DNA from: Chitinophagaceae bacterium
Lineage (GTDB): Bacteria > Bacteroidota > Bacteroidia > Chitinophagales > Chitinophagaceae
Length of the DNA: 64,000 bases
NCBI GenBank assembly: GCA_016708765.1
Contig: JADJFD010000004.1
Location: 186,001 to 250,000, forward strand
Direction: 5' to 3'
In this document: piece by piece, positions 1 through 10,083 of the stretch
Layout: the number at the start of each line of letters is the position of its first letter
Numbering within the stretch: the stretch's first letter is position 1
Notes under the pieces: model-generated
Told to the model about the DNA's origin: nothing
What the model saw: only the letters and a program-made list of their open reading frames with translations
Databases searched by the model: none
Translations under genes and position numbers: made by a program

Positions 1-603
1 TTTTTGTAAAAAATAACCGGCAAAGATCATGGAGAATACCCAAGCTATACAACCCACTACATTAAAGAAGTGAAATTTCTTTTGATCCATTTTTACTATC
101 CCAGCTACTATCGGAACAAATGTTCTTATAAAAGGTAAGAATCTTGCACCCATAATCGCTAAGCCACCATGCTTTTCAAAAAAATCATGTGCCTGATGCA
201 AATATTTCTTCTTAAATAAAAAACGGTCTCTCCAGTTGTACATGGCCGGTCCTACTTTTTTACCGGTCCAATATCCTACAGCATTACCTGCAATACCGGC
301 CAAAGAGATTAAACCAACGAGAGTCAGCAGGTCTATCCATTCATTTTGCACATGCCCTAATCCAATCAATTTATGAAACTGATGAGCAAGGCCTGGAACT
401 ATTTCACCGCCTGCTTTTTCAATTTTATGGGCAAATATTCCTGCCACAAATAATAAGGAATCTCCTGGAAGAAAGAAGCCTACAAACAATCCTGTTTCTG
501 CAAATACTACAAATAATAATAACCAAAGTCCACCATTCTCAATATAAAACTGGGGTTGCAATAAGTTTGTCCAGTGAAAAGCTTCTAATAAAATAATGTC
601 CAT
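1..603 (-). CDS. DedA family (SNARE-associated/VTT) membrane protein, partial
   Basis: The 3' end lies beyond the left edge; about 201 codons are visible from an ATG at 603. The translation begins MDIILLEAFHWTN and has hydrophobic segments plus the DedA hallmarks FLPGDSLLF, GNAVGYWTGKKVG and ARFLPFIRTFVP. DedA proteins are inner-membrane proteins linked to lipid-carrier recycling and membrane homeostasis. The gene sits 12 bases upstream of the convergently read stop of nothing else; the next gene (ending at 616) is on the same strand and upstream of it, so the two may be cotranscribed. The specific substrate cannot be read from sequence. Confidence 0.9.
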   Translation of the reverse strand, partial: MDIILLEAFHWTNLLQPQFYIENGGLWLLLFVVFAETGLFVGFFLPGDSLLFVAGIFAHKIEKAGGEIVPGLAHQFHKLIGLGHVQNEWIDLLTLVGLISLAGIAGNAVGYWTGKKVGPAMYNWRDRFLFKKKYLHQAHDFFEKHGGLAIMGARFLPFIRTFVPIVAGIVKMDQKKFHFFNVVGCIAWVFSMIFAGYFLQK

Positions 604-615
604 AATAAATTAAAA

Positions 616-2037
616 TTAAAATGTTGTATCCTCGTCTCTGATAGCATCCGAAGCCTTTTCGGAAAATGCCAAAGCTTTTTCATCATCAAACTCTCCTTCC
701 CATCTTGCAATAACACAACTGGCCAACGTATTACCAATTACATTTACCGAAGTCCGTGCCATATCCATCAATTCATCAATACCATAAATTGCCATTATGG
801 GCCATATCGGAAAATTAAATGTGCTTGCAGTTGCTATCAAGATTACAAGAGATGCTCTTGGTACCGCCGCTACTCCTTTACTCGTAAGCATCAATGATAA
901 TCCAATCATAATCTGATGACCATAGGACAAATCCATGCCTGCTGCCTGCGCAACGAAAATCGAAGCCAGCGAAAGATATAATGTTGTTCCATCGAGATTA
1001 AAAGTGTAGCCCGTTGGAATTACAAACGAAACTATTTTTCGAGGTACGCCAAATTTTTCCATATTCTCCAATGCTTTTGGCAAAGCAGAATCTGAACTCG
1101 TTGTTGCAAATGCAATGGAAACCGGTTCCTTAATGGCCTGAATAAATTTCTTTATTGGAATCTTAGCAACAAATAATGCAATGGGTAATAGCACCAAAAG
1201 TAGAAATGTTATAAGAGCTAGATAAAGAGTTATTAATAGTAATGCCAGATTTTTCAAAATATCTATTCCCAGATGTCCAACTGTAACCGCTATTGCTGCA
1301 CCAACACCAAAAGGAGCAAAGTACATAACAATGTTGGTGAATTTGAACATCGTTTCTGCCAGACTTTCAGAGAACTCCAGCAATGGTTTTTTCTTTTTTT
1401 CATTTAGCATGGCCATTGCAATTCCAAAGATGACACTGAAGACAACAATTGGCAACACATTGCCTTCAAATATTGATTTGACAATATTCTCTGGGAAAAT
1501 ATCAATGATATGATCTTGCCAGCCTTTAGGCGTAACAGTTGGTAATTCTTTTAATAAACTTTCAGGAACTTCAATACCAACTCCAGCCTGTGTAATATTA
1601 ATAAAAACCAATCCAATAAGTAAGGCAATAGTTGTAACAACTTCAAAATACAACAAAGATTTCCAACCCATTCTACCTACTTGCTTAAGGTTTGAATGGC
1701 TTGCTATACCCACCACCAGTGTCGCAAATAATAATGGAGCCACAATCGTTTTCACCATTCGCAAGAATATCTTGCTGAGGAATTGTAAATTTTGGGAGAA
1801 GGCTGGAAAGTCGAGTCCGATTTCAACACCGACAGCCATAGCAACTAAAATCCAAGTAGTCAATGATTTTTTGAACCATGCAAAAATGATTAGAGTCGTA
1901 ACAAAAAACCACCGTGCCACCTGTAAAACAATAGGGTCAAAACTTACCCAGTTATTATAATGAAAAAAATGAAGCAGAGCAATCAGGGTAAACGAACTAA
2001 GAGCAAGAAGACCAGCATTACGTTTATTCATAAACAT
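616..2037 (-). CDS. Dicarboxylate/amino acid:cation symporter (DAACS family)
   Basis: 473 residues, many membrane segments. The family's transport core is visible: SSDSALPKALENM (serine-rich hairpin loop), the YTFNLDGTTLYLSL motif that lines the substrate and sodium sites, and a second hairpin near VAAVPRAS. These proteins carry glutamate, aspartate or C4-dicarboxylates into the cytoplasm with Na+ or H+. The N-terminus carries about 75 residues of extra hydrophobic sequence before the usual first core helix, so it is a little longer than typical. ATGs at 2037 and 2031 are both possible starts. A paralogue of the same family lies directly upstream (2106-3392). Confidence 0.9.
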   Translation of the reverse strand: MFMNKRNAGLLALSSFTLIALLHFFHYNNWVSFDPIVLQVARWFFVTTLIIFAWFKKSLTTWILVAMAVGVEIGLDFPAFSQNLQFLSKIFLRMVKTIVAPLLFATLVVGIASHSNLKQVGRMGWKSLLYFEVVTTIALLIGLVFINITQAGVGIEVPESLLKELPTVTPKGWQDHIIDIFPENIVKSIFEGNVLPIVVFSVIFGIAMAMLNEKKKKPLLEFSESLAETMFKFTNIVMYFAPFGVGAAIAVTVGHLGIDILKNLALLLITLYLALITFLLLVLLPIALFVAKIPIKKFIQAIKEPVSIAFATTSSDSALPKALENMEKFGVPRKIVSFVIPTGYTFNLDGTTLYLSLASIFVAQAAGMDLSYGHQIMIGLSLMLTSKGVAAVPRASLVILIATASTFNFPIWPIMAIYGIDELMDMARTSVNVIGNTLASCVIARWEGEFDDEKALAFSEKASDAIRDEDTTF

Positions 2038-2105
2038 TCTTAAAAGTCGTCAAAGCTAATGTTTCATCTTAATACAATAAAATTGCTTGTTCAGTATCTT
2101 TATAA

Positions 2106-3392
2106 CTATCCTATAGCTTCTTTGGGTTCTTCCAATTTATTTAGTGATTTTGCAATTATTGTTGCTACAGTACAATCACTGGTTACGTTAGCCACAGTAC
2201 GAACCATATCCAAAGGCCTGTCTACCGCAAATATCAATGCCAATCCTGCTTCAGGAATTCCGGCTTGCGCCAATACTATAACCAGCATTACCATACCGGC
2301 ACTTGGCACTGCAGCCGAACCAATAGAAGCCAACGTTGCCGTTACAATGATTCCTAATTGCGCCATCAATGACAAATCCATTCCAAATGCTTGCGCAATG
2401 AATACGGCAGCAACAGCCTGATACAAACTTGTTCCATCCATATTTACTGTTGCACCAATTGGTAACACAAAACTGGTTATTTCATTGTCCACTCCCACCT
2501 TATTTTCAACTACATCCATAGTAACGGGTAATGTTGCTGCACTTGAGCTAGTTGAAAAAGCCAGTAACTGTGCAGGAGAAATTTGTTTTAAAAATTTTCG
2601 GGGATCTCTTTTTGTAAATAAATAAATCAACGTTGGATAAAAAACAAAAATCAATATTAAAAGACCTCCAATAACTGTAAGGGCATAAGCACCCAAAGCT
2701 TTGAAAATATCCATACTTGGCGATTCTGCCACCAAAGAAGCCATCAATGCAAATACACCAAAAGGTGCACCTTTCATAATCAGGTCAATCATTCTTAAAA
2801 TGATGTCATTAAAACTGTCAAAAAAATCCTTGAATGGTTGCACCTTTTTTTCAGGTAAAGTGATCATAGCAATGCCAAGAAACAAAGCAAAGAAAATTAC
2901 CTGTAGCATCATTTTATTAGATGATGTTGCGGCAATGATATTTTCAGGAATAATATCTTCTAAAGCCTGCAAAGGACCCGAACCTTTTTGTTTATTAGCT
3001 TCAGTTTGTTTTTCCAAAGCTTGCCCACCATAGGTAGTAAGCATAGCGGTTCTTGTTTCTTCAGAAATTGATTTACCTGGTTTTACTATATTAACAGCTA
3101 TTAACCCAAGGCAAACAGCGAAAACCGTGGTGAATAAATAAAAACCAATGGCTTTAAAACCCATCTTCGATAATTTCGAAATATCCTTTAAATCTGAAAC
3201 GCCTTTTACCAATGAAGCAAGAATCAATGGGACGGCAATAAGTTTAAGCAGATTGATAAACATATTACCAAAAGGTTTTATCCAATCTTTGGTAAACTTT
3301 ACACCCCCTTCAAATTGAATAGCCGCAACTGCAAAAAGCACTCCGAGCACCATGCCTCCGATTATCTTTACATACAAGGGAATTCTTTTCAT
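2106..3392 (-). CDS. Dicarboxylate/amino acid:cation symporter (DAACS family)
   Basis: 428 residues, the standard family length. Motifs: STSSSAATLPVTMDVVE (hairpin 1), ATVNMDGTSLYQAVAAVF (helix 7 cation/substrate motif) and SIGSAAVPSAGMVML (hairpin 2). It is a secondary transporter for acidic amino acids or dicarboxylates in the inner membrane. It lies 68 bases upstream of a second, clearly divergent member (616-2037) on the same strand, and divergent from the AGCS and APC transporters across a 222-base intergenic region, so this is a small amino-acid uptake cluster. Substrate preference is not decidable by eye. Confidence 0.92.
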   Translation of the reverse strand: MKRIPLYVKIIGGMVLGVLFAVAAIQFEGGVKFTKDWIKPFGNMFINLLKLIAVPLILASLVKGVSDLKDISKLSKMGFKAIGFYLFTTVFAVCLGLIAVNIVKPGKSISEETRTAMLTTYGGQALEKQTEANKQKGSGPLQALEDIIPENIIAATSSNKMMLQVIFFALFLGIAMITLPEKKVQPFKDFFDSFNDIILRMIDLIMKGAPFGVFALMASLVAESPSMDIFKALGAYALTVIGGLLILIFVFYPTLIYLFTKRDPRKFLKQISPAQLLAFSTSSSAATLPVTMDVVENKVGVDNEITSFVLPIGATVNMDGTSLYQAVAAVFIAQAFGMDLSLMAQLGIIVTATLASIGSAAVPSAGMVMLVIVLAQAGIPEAGLALIFAVDRPLDMVRTVANVTSDCTVATIIAKSLNKLEEPKEAIG

Positions 3393-3614
3393 ACAGCAAA
3401 TTTTTGATTCGAGATTAACGGAACTATTATTTGAGTTGGGAAATTATGACATTTTGGTTTGGAATCAGCGTATGAGACTATTGGTTTCTCCTGATTTGTG
3501 GAATTAATGTAAGTAATTAGAACCACTGATATATTTATTTTAAAATAAACTACTGTTTATTGCTGTAAATTAAAATAAGTAGATAACTTAAACGCTTAAA
3601 ACTAAACAAAACCA

Positions 3615-5264
3615 ATGAGAAAATCTGCTCGCAAAGTACTGGCTCTTCTTGGGCTTTTCGTACTTCCCTTCATCACCTTTGCGCAAGACATTCCGGAAAA
3701 AACAAAAGGACTTGATCAACGTATCAATGAAGGCTTTCAGCCAATAACAGATGCGTGGAGTAGTATTGTTTTTTATGCTGTAAATATAGGTGGTCAACAA
3801 GTACCGCTGGTAGTAATTCTGCTGGTATGTGGTGCCTTATTTTTTACTCTTTACTTTGGTTTTGTCAATATCCGTCGTTTTGGATTGGCAATACAGGTTG
3901 TAAGAGGCAAACATGATGATCTTGAAAAAGATGCAGCAGATGTAACTCCTAAAAATTTAAACGTTGTTGGTGGAGATATTGTTGATACCATTAAAGATGA
4001 ATCCAAGCATGGAGAAGTAAACCATTTTCAGGCATTGGCTACAGCAGTATCTGGTACCGTTGGTTTAGGAAATATTGCCGGTGTAGCAATCGCCATCGCT
4101 ATTGGCGGTCCTGGTGCTACTTTCTGGATGATTGTTTGTGGGCTCTTAGGTATGAGCAGCAAATTTGTAGAATGTACACTCGGTGTTAAATACCGTGACA
4201 TAGATGCAAATGGCGTTGTGTACGGTGGACCGATGTATTACTTAACAAAAGGATTTAAGGAAATAAAAATGGCTGGTCTTGGAAAGGTTCTTGCTGTTTT
4301 ATTTGCTATTCTTTGTGTAGGCGGTTCCTTCGGTGGTGGTAATGCGTTCCAAAGTAACCAGGCGGCACAACAGATAGTGGCGATGACAGGTATGCAAGGT
4401 TCTTCTGCCGGATTTATTATAGGTGTTATCCTTGCCATCATTACTGGCATTGTAATTATCGGTGGTATAAAAAAGATTGCTAAGGTTACTGAAAAGATTG
4501 TCCCTTTCATGGCAATCATTTATATTATTGCATCCCTTATTATCATTTTCGCAAACTTCAGTTTTATTGACGATGCATTTAGAATGATATGGAATGAGGC
4601 ATTTAATCCAAGAGCTGGACTTGGCGGACTAATGGGTGTGTTGATTGTTGGTTTTAAAAGAGCTGCTTTCTCTAATGAAGCTGGCGCCGGTTCTGCTTCC
4701 ATTGCACACTCTGCAGTAAAAACTAAATATCCTGCATCGGAAGGTGTGGTTTCTTTATTAGAACCATTTATTGATACGGTGGTTATCTGTACCATGACTG
4801 CATTGGTAATCATTATGTTTAACAGAGAAGGAATTATGTTCCCATATGGAGGTGATGGCAAAGGTTCTGTAGTATTAGAAGCTACTGGTGTAAGTGCAAG
4901 CGGCGTTGATCTTACAACATTGGCATACAACGATGTGATTCCGCATTTCTCCTATGTACTTACTGTTGCCATTGTGTTGTTTGCATTTTCTACCATGATT
5001 AGTTGGTCGTATTATGGTTTGCAAGCATGGAAGTTTCTTTTTGGCAGAGGAAAAATTGCAGATCTTACCTATAAATTATTATTCCTTTTATTTGTAGTAA
5101 TCGGAGCATCAATTTCTCTATCGGCCGTTACCGATTTTTCAGATGCAATGATTCTGGCAATGGTATTTCCAAATATGATAGGTTTGTTGTTTCTGTTCCC
5201 TAAAGTAAGAGATGAAATGAACAGGTATATGAAAGCGATCAAAGAATCTAGAACAAAAAAATAA
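3615..5264 (+). CDS. Alanine/glycine:cation symporter (AGCS family)
   Basis: 549 residues. Signature stretches include GTVGLGNIAGVAIA, GGPGATFWM, ECTLGVKYRD, GGPMYYL and AFSNEAGAGSASIAHSA, all diagnostic of the AGCS family that imports alanine or glycine with Na+. The protein is longer at the N-terminus than the common 450-residue members: it begins with a signal-like hydrophobic stretch ending in TFAQD, followed by a short exported segment before the core. ATG at 3615 follows an A-rich leader. The next gene starts 9 bases after the stop, so the two form a transcription unit. Confidence 0.93.
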   Translation: MRKSARKVLALLGLFVLPFITFAQDIPEKTKGLDQRINEGFQPITDAWSSIVFYAVNIGGQQVPLVVILLVCGALFFTLYFGFVNIRRFGLAIQVVRGKHDDLEKDAADVTPKNLNVVGGDIVDTIKDESKHGEVNHFQALATAVSGTVGLGNIAGVAIAIAIGGPGATFWMIVCGLLGMSSKFVECTLGVKYRDIDANGVVYGGPMYYLTKGFKEIKMAGLGKVLAVLFAILCVGGSFGGGNAFQSNQAAQQIVAMTGMQGSSAGFIIGVILAIITGIVIIGGIKKIAKVTEKIVPFMAIIYIIASLIIIFANFSFIDDAFRMIWNEAFNPRAGLGGLMGVLIVGFKRAAFSNEAGAGSASIAHSAVKTKYPASEGVVSLLEPFIDTVVICTMTALVIIMFNREGIMFPYGGDGKGSVVLEATGVSASGVDLTTLAYNDVIPHFSYVLTVAIVLFAFSTMISWSYYGLQAWKFLFGRGKIADLTYKLLFLLFVVIGASISLSAVTDFSDAMILAMVFPNMIGLLFLFPKVRDEMNRYMKAIKESRTKK

Positions 5265-5273
5265 AAATAGTTT

Positions 5274-6926
5274 ATGAGTTTATTTGTAAGAAAACCGATG
5301 GATGCTTTAATGAATGAAGCTGCAGAAACAGGAGAACACACATTAAAGAAAACATTGGGGGCAAAAGGATTAATTGCATTAGGTATAGGTGCCATTATTG
5401 GTGCTGGTTTATTTTCAATTACAGGGATGGCTGCTGCTAATCATGCAGGACCAGCTATCACTATTTCATTTATTGTTGCAGGCTTTGGTTGCTTGTTTGC
5501 AGGTTTATGTTATGCAGAGTTTGCCTCTATGATTCCTGTAGCAGGAAGTGCCTATACTTATTCTTATGCCACCATGGGTGAATTTGTTGCCTGGATCATT
5601 GGATGGGATTTAGTTCTCGAATATGCAGTGGGTGCAGCAACAGTTGGTATTAGCTGGAGCCGTTACTTAGTAAAATTTTTGGAAGGATTTAATGTACACT
5701 TACCAGTAGAATTAACTGCCGGACCTTGGGATGGAGGAATTATTAACCTACCTGCGGTTTCTATTATTGTGTTGATGAGTTTGCTTTTAATAAAAGGAAC
5801 AAAAGAAAGTGCTTTTGTAAATGGAATCATCGTTGCTGTTAAATTAGCAGTAGTACTTACATTTATTATTTTAGGCTGGCAATATATTAATAATGATAAT
5901 TTCAATCCATATATTCCTGACAATACCGGAAATTTTGGAGATTTTGGTTTCAGTGGAATTATCCGTGCAGCAGCTATTGTGTTCTTTGCTTATATCGGGT
6001 TTGATGCCGTAAGTACTGCGGCTCAAGAAGCTAAGAATCCCAAACGAGATATGCCAATTGGTATATTAGGTTCTTTAGCGATATGTACAATATTATATAT
6101 TTTATTCGCCCATGTAATGACTGGTGTTACCAGTTATAAATCATTTGCTGGTCAGGATGGAATAGCTCCAGTTTCAGTAGCAATTGAGAATATGGGAACA
6201 GCAAATGCTGCCGGTGTAATTACCCCGGATTATCCTTGGCTTAACAGAGCTATCGTTGTAGCAATATTATTTGGTTATTCTTCTGTTATCTTAGTAATGT
6301 TGATGGGACAAAGCCGTGTATTCTTTAGTATGAGTAAGGATGGTTTGATACCAAGAATATTTTCAGCTGTTAATCCTAAAACACAAACACCAGCAAAGAG
6401 TAATTTACTCTTTATGGTTTTTGTAAGTGCTTTTGCGGCGTTTATTCCAGCAAGAGTTGTTGGTGAAATGACAAGCATTGGAACCTTATTCGCATTCATA
6501 TTAGTTTGTGCAGGAGTTTGGGTAATGCGTAGAAAAATGCCTGAATTACAAAGAGCTTTTAAAACACCATTAGTTCCATTGGTTCCAATATTAGGAATAG
6601 CAGTTTGTTTATTTATGATGGTATTCCTTCCTATGGACACTTGGATTCGTTTAATTGTTTGGATGCTGATTGGTATGGATATCTATCTTGTGTATGGTGC
6701 AAAGCATAGTCATTTAGGAAATGGTACAGACAATAGGAAGGGTATGAAGATTGCAAGAATTACAGGATTGTTACTTTCATTACTACTGATCGTTGTAGGT
6801 TTCCTTCACCAAAAATCTGTTGGTTTTGATACGGATAGAACATTATTATACATCTCACTTGCAATTGCAGCAATACATTTGGTATTATTTGCAAGAAAAT
6901 TGGGTAGAAAAGAACCGTTGAGTTAA
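5274..6926 (+). CDS. APC superfamily amino acid permease (cationic amino acid transporter-like)
   Basis: 550 residues with about 12-14 hydrophobic segments. Motifs: GIGAIIGAGLFSITG near residue 40 (the unwound helix 1 of APC carriers), GLCYAEFASMIPVAGSAYTY, and FFAYIGFDAVSTAAQEAKNP, the helix 6 signature shared with CAT/YfnA-type transporters. It probably imports cationic or neutral amino acids through the inner membrane. It follows the AGCS symporter with 9 bases between them and ends just before a hairpin terminator at about 6950, closing the unit. Confidence 0.92.
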   Translation: MSLFVRKPMDALMNEAAETGEHTLKKTLGAKGLIALGIGAIIGAGLFSITGMAAANHAGPAITISFIVAGFGCLFAGLCYAEFASMIPVAGSAYTYSYATMGEFVAWIIGWDLVLEYAVGAATVGISWSRYLVKFLEGFNVHLPVELTAGPWDGGIINLPAVSIIVLMSLLLIKGTKESAFVNGIIVAVKLAVVLTFIILGWQYINNDNFNPYIPDNTGNFGDFGFSGIIRAAAIVFFAYIGFDAVSTAAQEAKNPKRDMPIGILGSLAICTILYILFAHVMTGVTSYKSFAGQDGIAPVSVAIENMGTANAAGVITPDYPWLNRAIVVAILFGYSSVILVMLMGQSRVFFSMSKDGLIPRIFSAVNPKTQTPAKSNLLFMVFVSAFAAFIPARVVGEMTSIGTLFAFILVCAGVWVMRRKMPELQRAFKTPLVPLVPILGIAVCLFMMVFLPMDTWIRLIVWMLIGMDIYLVYGAKHSHLGNGTDNRKGMKIARITGLLLSLLLIVVGFLHQKSVGFDTDRTLLYISLAIAAIHLVLFARKLGRKEPLS

Positions 6927-6947
6927 TAAATTCAATTATAAGAGAAG

Positions 6948-6976
6948 CCGTCCTGTTTATACCGGGCGGTTTTTCT
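6948..6976 (+). terminator. Rho-independent terminator after the permease gene
   Basis: CCGTCC (6948-6953) pairs with GGGCGG (6964-6969), with one G-U pair, and is followed directly by a T-rich run. It lies 22 bases after the permease stop codon. Confidence 0.75.
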
Positions 6977-6992
6977 TTTACTCCTATTGTCT

Positions 6993-7000
6993 TAAATTTG
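6993..7000 (+). promoter_or_regulatory. Candidate -7 promoter box for yebC
   Basis: TAAATTTG fits the Bacteroidota -7 consensus TAnnTTTG, 44 bases upstream of the yebC ATG and just after the preceding terminator. I see no convincing TTG at the -33 position, so confidence is moderate. Confidence 0.45.
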
Positions 7001-7043
7001 CAATCCCAATTAACTATTTAACTAATACCCAATAAACCATACA

Positions 7044-7766
7044 ATGGGAAGAATATTTGAAGTAAGAAAATCATCGATGTTTGCCCGCTGGGATAAAATG
7101 GCAAAGAACTTTACCCGAATCGGTAAAGAGATTGTAATTGCTGTTAAAGCCGCTGGTCCAGATCCGAATTCCAATGCAGCATTGCGTCGTTGCTTTCAGA
7201 ATGCAAGAAGTGTAGGCATGCCGAAAGACCGTGTGGAAGCTGCTATTAAAAGAGCACAGGGTAAGGAATTAATCAACTACGATGAAATTTTATATGAAGG
7301 TTATGCACCGCATGGTGTCGCAATACTCGTAGAAACTGCAACTGATAACCATGTAAGAACTGTGGCGAATGTAAAATCTCATTTTACTAAAGGGCATGGT
7401 ACAATGGGAAACAGTGGAAGTGTTTCATTTCAATTTAATAAACTCGGTGTTTTTAAATTAAATCCGGAAGGTTTAAATGCTGAAGACCTTGAATTAGAAT
7501 TAATAGATTTTGGTTTGCAGGAATTAGGTGAAGGAACAGGAGAAAATGGTGAAGACATTTTAGTGATCCGTTGCGGCTTTACTGACTTTGGCAATATGCA
7601 AAGTGCTTTGGAAGAAAAAAAATTGAATCCAATCACTGCAGAATTAGAATGGTTGCCAACTGTAACCGTACCTCTTACGGATGAGCAAGCAGAAGATGTA
7701 AGTAAGCTTATTGATCGCTTAGAACAAGATGAAGATGTGCAGAAGGTGTTTCATAATATGGGATAA
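7044..7766 (+). CDS. yebC: YebC/PmpR family protein (TACO1-like)
   Basis: 240 residues, the usual family length. The N-terminus MGRIFEVRK with FARWDKMAKNFTRIGKEI, and ALRRCFQNARSVGMPKDRVEAAIKRA, are family hallmarks, and ILVETATDNHVRTVANVKS and NSGSVSFQF mark the middle domain. Members are described either as transcriptional regulators or as translation factors relieving ribosome stalling at proline runs. It appears monocistronic. The last 20 to 35 codons of this gene recur as degenerate fragments at 15.9 kb and 16.5 kb (listed separately). Confidence 0.93.
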   Translation: MGRIFEVRKSSMFARWDKMAKNFTRIGKEIVIAVKAAGPDPNSNAALRRCFQNARSVGMPKDRVEAAIKRAQGKELINYDEILYEGYAPHGVAILVETATDNHVRTVANVKSHFTKGHGTMGNSGSVSFQFNKLGVFKLNPEGLNAEDLELELIDFGLQELGEGTGENGEDILVIRCGFTDFGNMQSALEEKKLNPITAELEWLPTVTVPLTDEQAEDVSKLIDRLEQDEDVQKVFHNMG

Positions 7767-7967
7767 GAACTGTCTTCTCTCTGAATGTCCTAGATAGTAA
7801 TATATTTCACTGTCTTCCAGTAAAATATTATGATGCTCCCATTACTATTATGATTTTTTTTCTGTGCCTATTTTCTTATTATTTTTTCATTACCTTACTA
7901 ACTAATACAAACAAGGAACTCTCTCAAACATTCTTCACAGTTAGTACAGGAATTATTATATCTCATT

Positions 7968-8654
7968 TCATTGTCTTATTTTTCTAAATCCACTGTTTTT
8001 CATTTTTTCTTCTGTAATATCCCTGTTCTTCAAAATCATTGCTACATCTTTGCTATTGAAATTGAATGTAAATTCTTCTTGCAATGCCGGCCATTGTTCT
8101 ACTGGCTCCAAATTGCCCCAGACATCAAATGCTTGTGCATACATTTTTACAACGATTTTATATTCTCCATTTTCTTCAAACTTCTCAGGACGTATAAGAC
8201 CATATAAAGGAGTTGAACATAGTGTTGAATAATCAAAACCGGGAGTACCACCCATAATGGTAGTATATTTTGCAGGATCAGATAATACATCAAAATTAAA
8301 AACCTTACTATTTTTATCTTTTTGCCTTACCAGGCAAAAATTTCCGGAAGAATTAAACCCTTCTTCTTCTCCTTTATAAAATATATAGACCCGGTACATT
8401 AAATGACCATCTGGCTGCTTACCCTGATTCTCTGTTACCCTGAAGGCTTTGTCAATCGTTTCTTCATCCAGCTCCATTCTGCCGTATATGTAATCAGCCG
8501 AAGTAAAAGAGCTTTTGCTTCCCGTATTGCTTGTGGTAAATGGTTGGTTAGAAAAATATATTTTCCCTTTTACTGTATCAGTTTTTCTGGGATATGTGTA
8601 TGATGTTAAACCGAAGAGAACCGGAATAATCATAATTGTTATTAAATTTCTCAT
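7968..8654 (-). CDS. Exported hypothetical protein, 228 residues
   Basis: Begins MRNLITIMIIPVLFGLTSY, a signal-peptide-like stretch, followed by a hydrophilic body with aromatic and beta-rich segments (YRVYIFYKGEEEG, YTTIMGGTPGFDYSTLC). Two cysteines near the middle could form a disulfide. I recognise no domain. It is the last gene of a minus-strand run of secreted proteins, 22 bases after the T9SS cargo gene, so it probably acts outside the cytoplasm. Confidence 0.75.
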   Translation of the reverse strand: MRNLITIMIIPVLFGLTSYTYPRKTDTVKGKIYFSNQPFTTSNTGSKSSFTSADYIYGRMELDEETIDKAFRVTENQGKQPDGHLMYRVYIFYKGEEEGFNSSGNFCLVRQKDKNSKVFNFDVLSDPAKYTTIMGGTPGFDYSTLCSTPLYGLIRPEKFEENGEYKIVVKMYAQAFDVWGNLEPVEQWPALQEEFTFNFNSKDVAMILKNRDITEEKMKNSGFRKIRQ

Positions 8655-8676
8655 ACTACTCTTTTTTAAATAAAAA

Positions 8677-10062
8677 TTATTGTCTGATTAACTGTACAGC
8701 TTTTTTCATTTGTCCGTTGTTCCATTCTATTACAAGTTGGTACATACCAGCAGGTAATTTTTCCATAGCAACATTTACCTGATTATTACCCTGTAGCAAA
8801 GCTGTTGTTTGAGTTTTTATCAATGCACCTTTACCATCAAACACTTTTATTATCGCTGTTGATCTGCTGTTTGTATTAATATTGACAAATACCATGTCTG
8901 TAAAAGGATTCGGCCATACTTTCAATTCATCATTAACAGCACAGGACGCTTTCAGAATGCTTGTGTACTGAACTTTTCCATCTATATCATACTCGGCTAC
9001 CCGATAAAAACTATTTTGAACAGGATTATTATCAATAAACGAATAGCTTCTTTCATTACTGCTGCTACCAGCTGCGGGCACACTGCCAATTACCCTCCAG
9101 CTAATGCCATCTGCACTCTGCTCAATATTAAAATGGCTGCTGTTTTGTTCCTGTGCCGTTTTCCAGTTAATAACAACATTATTATTCTCACACTTTACAT
9201 TAAATAAAATGAACTGTACGGGCAATGCATTATTAGGACTAGATAAAGTCCATCGGGAAAAAGAATTGATTCCTGTTTTCTCAACATAATTGCTGCTTGC
9301 ATTTCTTGATGTAAATCCTTCGTTTGTCCAGTTTATATTATTCGGACTTTTCCAAAACACCAATGAGCTTTCATTAATCGAATTTAACTCTGCATCAAAA
9401 TACTGAAACCGCAGTGTGGCATTGAGGCCGGTGTTAGTAGTAACAGGTAAGATATCATAATAACGAAGCACACTGCTTCCCAAACCGCTGCTGTTTACCT
9501 GAGATTGATGCCCTCTTGCAATTGCTACCGTACCCATATTTACCGGGGAACTAATGATGGCTCCAAGGTTACCGGGGTTTGCAGCTACAGGTGCATTAAG
9601 TGTTGCTGTAAATGTTACCTTACCTCCGTTGAGTCCGACAACACGGCTGTTTTCATTTTCACCATTTAGCACTCCGGAGTTTCCCAAACCAAAGTTGAAA
9701 CCATTCAAATCAAGAAAGCCTGCTATAAAATTTACTTGTTGTGTTGCAAGTGTGAACCTTTGTAATACCACAGCGCTACCGGCAGTTTTATTTATTTCCA
9801 ACTCATGAAAAATAACTGAAGGACCTCCGCTTCCGCTGATAGATGAAGATGTGTTTCCTGTAAACAGCACTTTGCTGGTGCCCCGGGTAAAAGTTCCATC
9901 ATTAATAAAATCGGTATTGTGAAGCGTTAATTGTACAGGGCCTGATAAATAAAATTGTGTTCCGGATGTAATAGTAAGTTGTGCATTAGTTGTATTAAAA
10001 TACAGCAATAACAATAACGGCGATACAATTTTATTCATAAAACATCTTTTACCTGAGTTCAT
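8677..10062 (-). CDS. T9SS type A sorting domain-containing secreted protein
   Basis: 461 residues. The last 80 residues form a type A sorting domain: LKVWPNPFTDMVFVNI, then IKVFDGKGALIK, then LPAGMYQLVIEWNNGQMKKA. Such domains send cargo through the type IX system to the cell surface. The body has repetitive beta segments, and residues about 285-370 look like a fibronectin-type region (VNWKTAQEQNSSHFNIEQS). An ATG at 10038 gives a cleaner signal peptide (MNKIVSPLLLLLYFNTTNAQ) than the one at 10062 and may be the true start. Same-strand neighbours are also exported. Confidence 0.88.
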   Translation of the reverse strand: MNSGKRCFMNKIVSPLLLLLYFNTTNAQLTITSGTQFYLSGPVQLTLHNTDFINDGTFTRGTSKVLFTGNTSSSISGSGGPSVIFHELEINKTAGSAVVLQRFTLATQQVNFIAGFLDLNGFNFGLGNSGVLNGENENSRVVGLNGGKVTFTATLNAPVAANPGNLGAIISSPVNMGTVAIARGHQSQVNSSGLGSSVLRYYDILPVTTNTGLNATLRFQYFDAELNSINESSLVFWKSPNNINWTNEGFTSRNASSNYVEKTGINSFSRWTLSSPNNALPVQFILFNVKCENNNVVINWKTAQEQNSSHFNIEQSADGISWRVIGSVPAAGSSSNERSYSFIDNNPVQNSFYRVAEYDIDGKVQYTSILKASCAVNDELKVWPNPFTDMVFVNINTNSRSTAIIKVFDGKGALIKTQTTALLQGNNQVNVAMEKLPAGMYQLVIEWNNGQMKKAVQLIRQ

Positions 10063-10083
10063 AAAATCTTTATTTCAACTATG

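Noticed and set aside
2059..2421. 120-codon plus-strand frame over the end of the second symporter
   Set aside because: It is the complement of the symporter gene, with no family resemblance or start context; a shadow frame.
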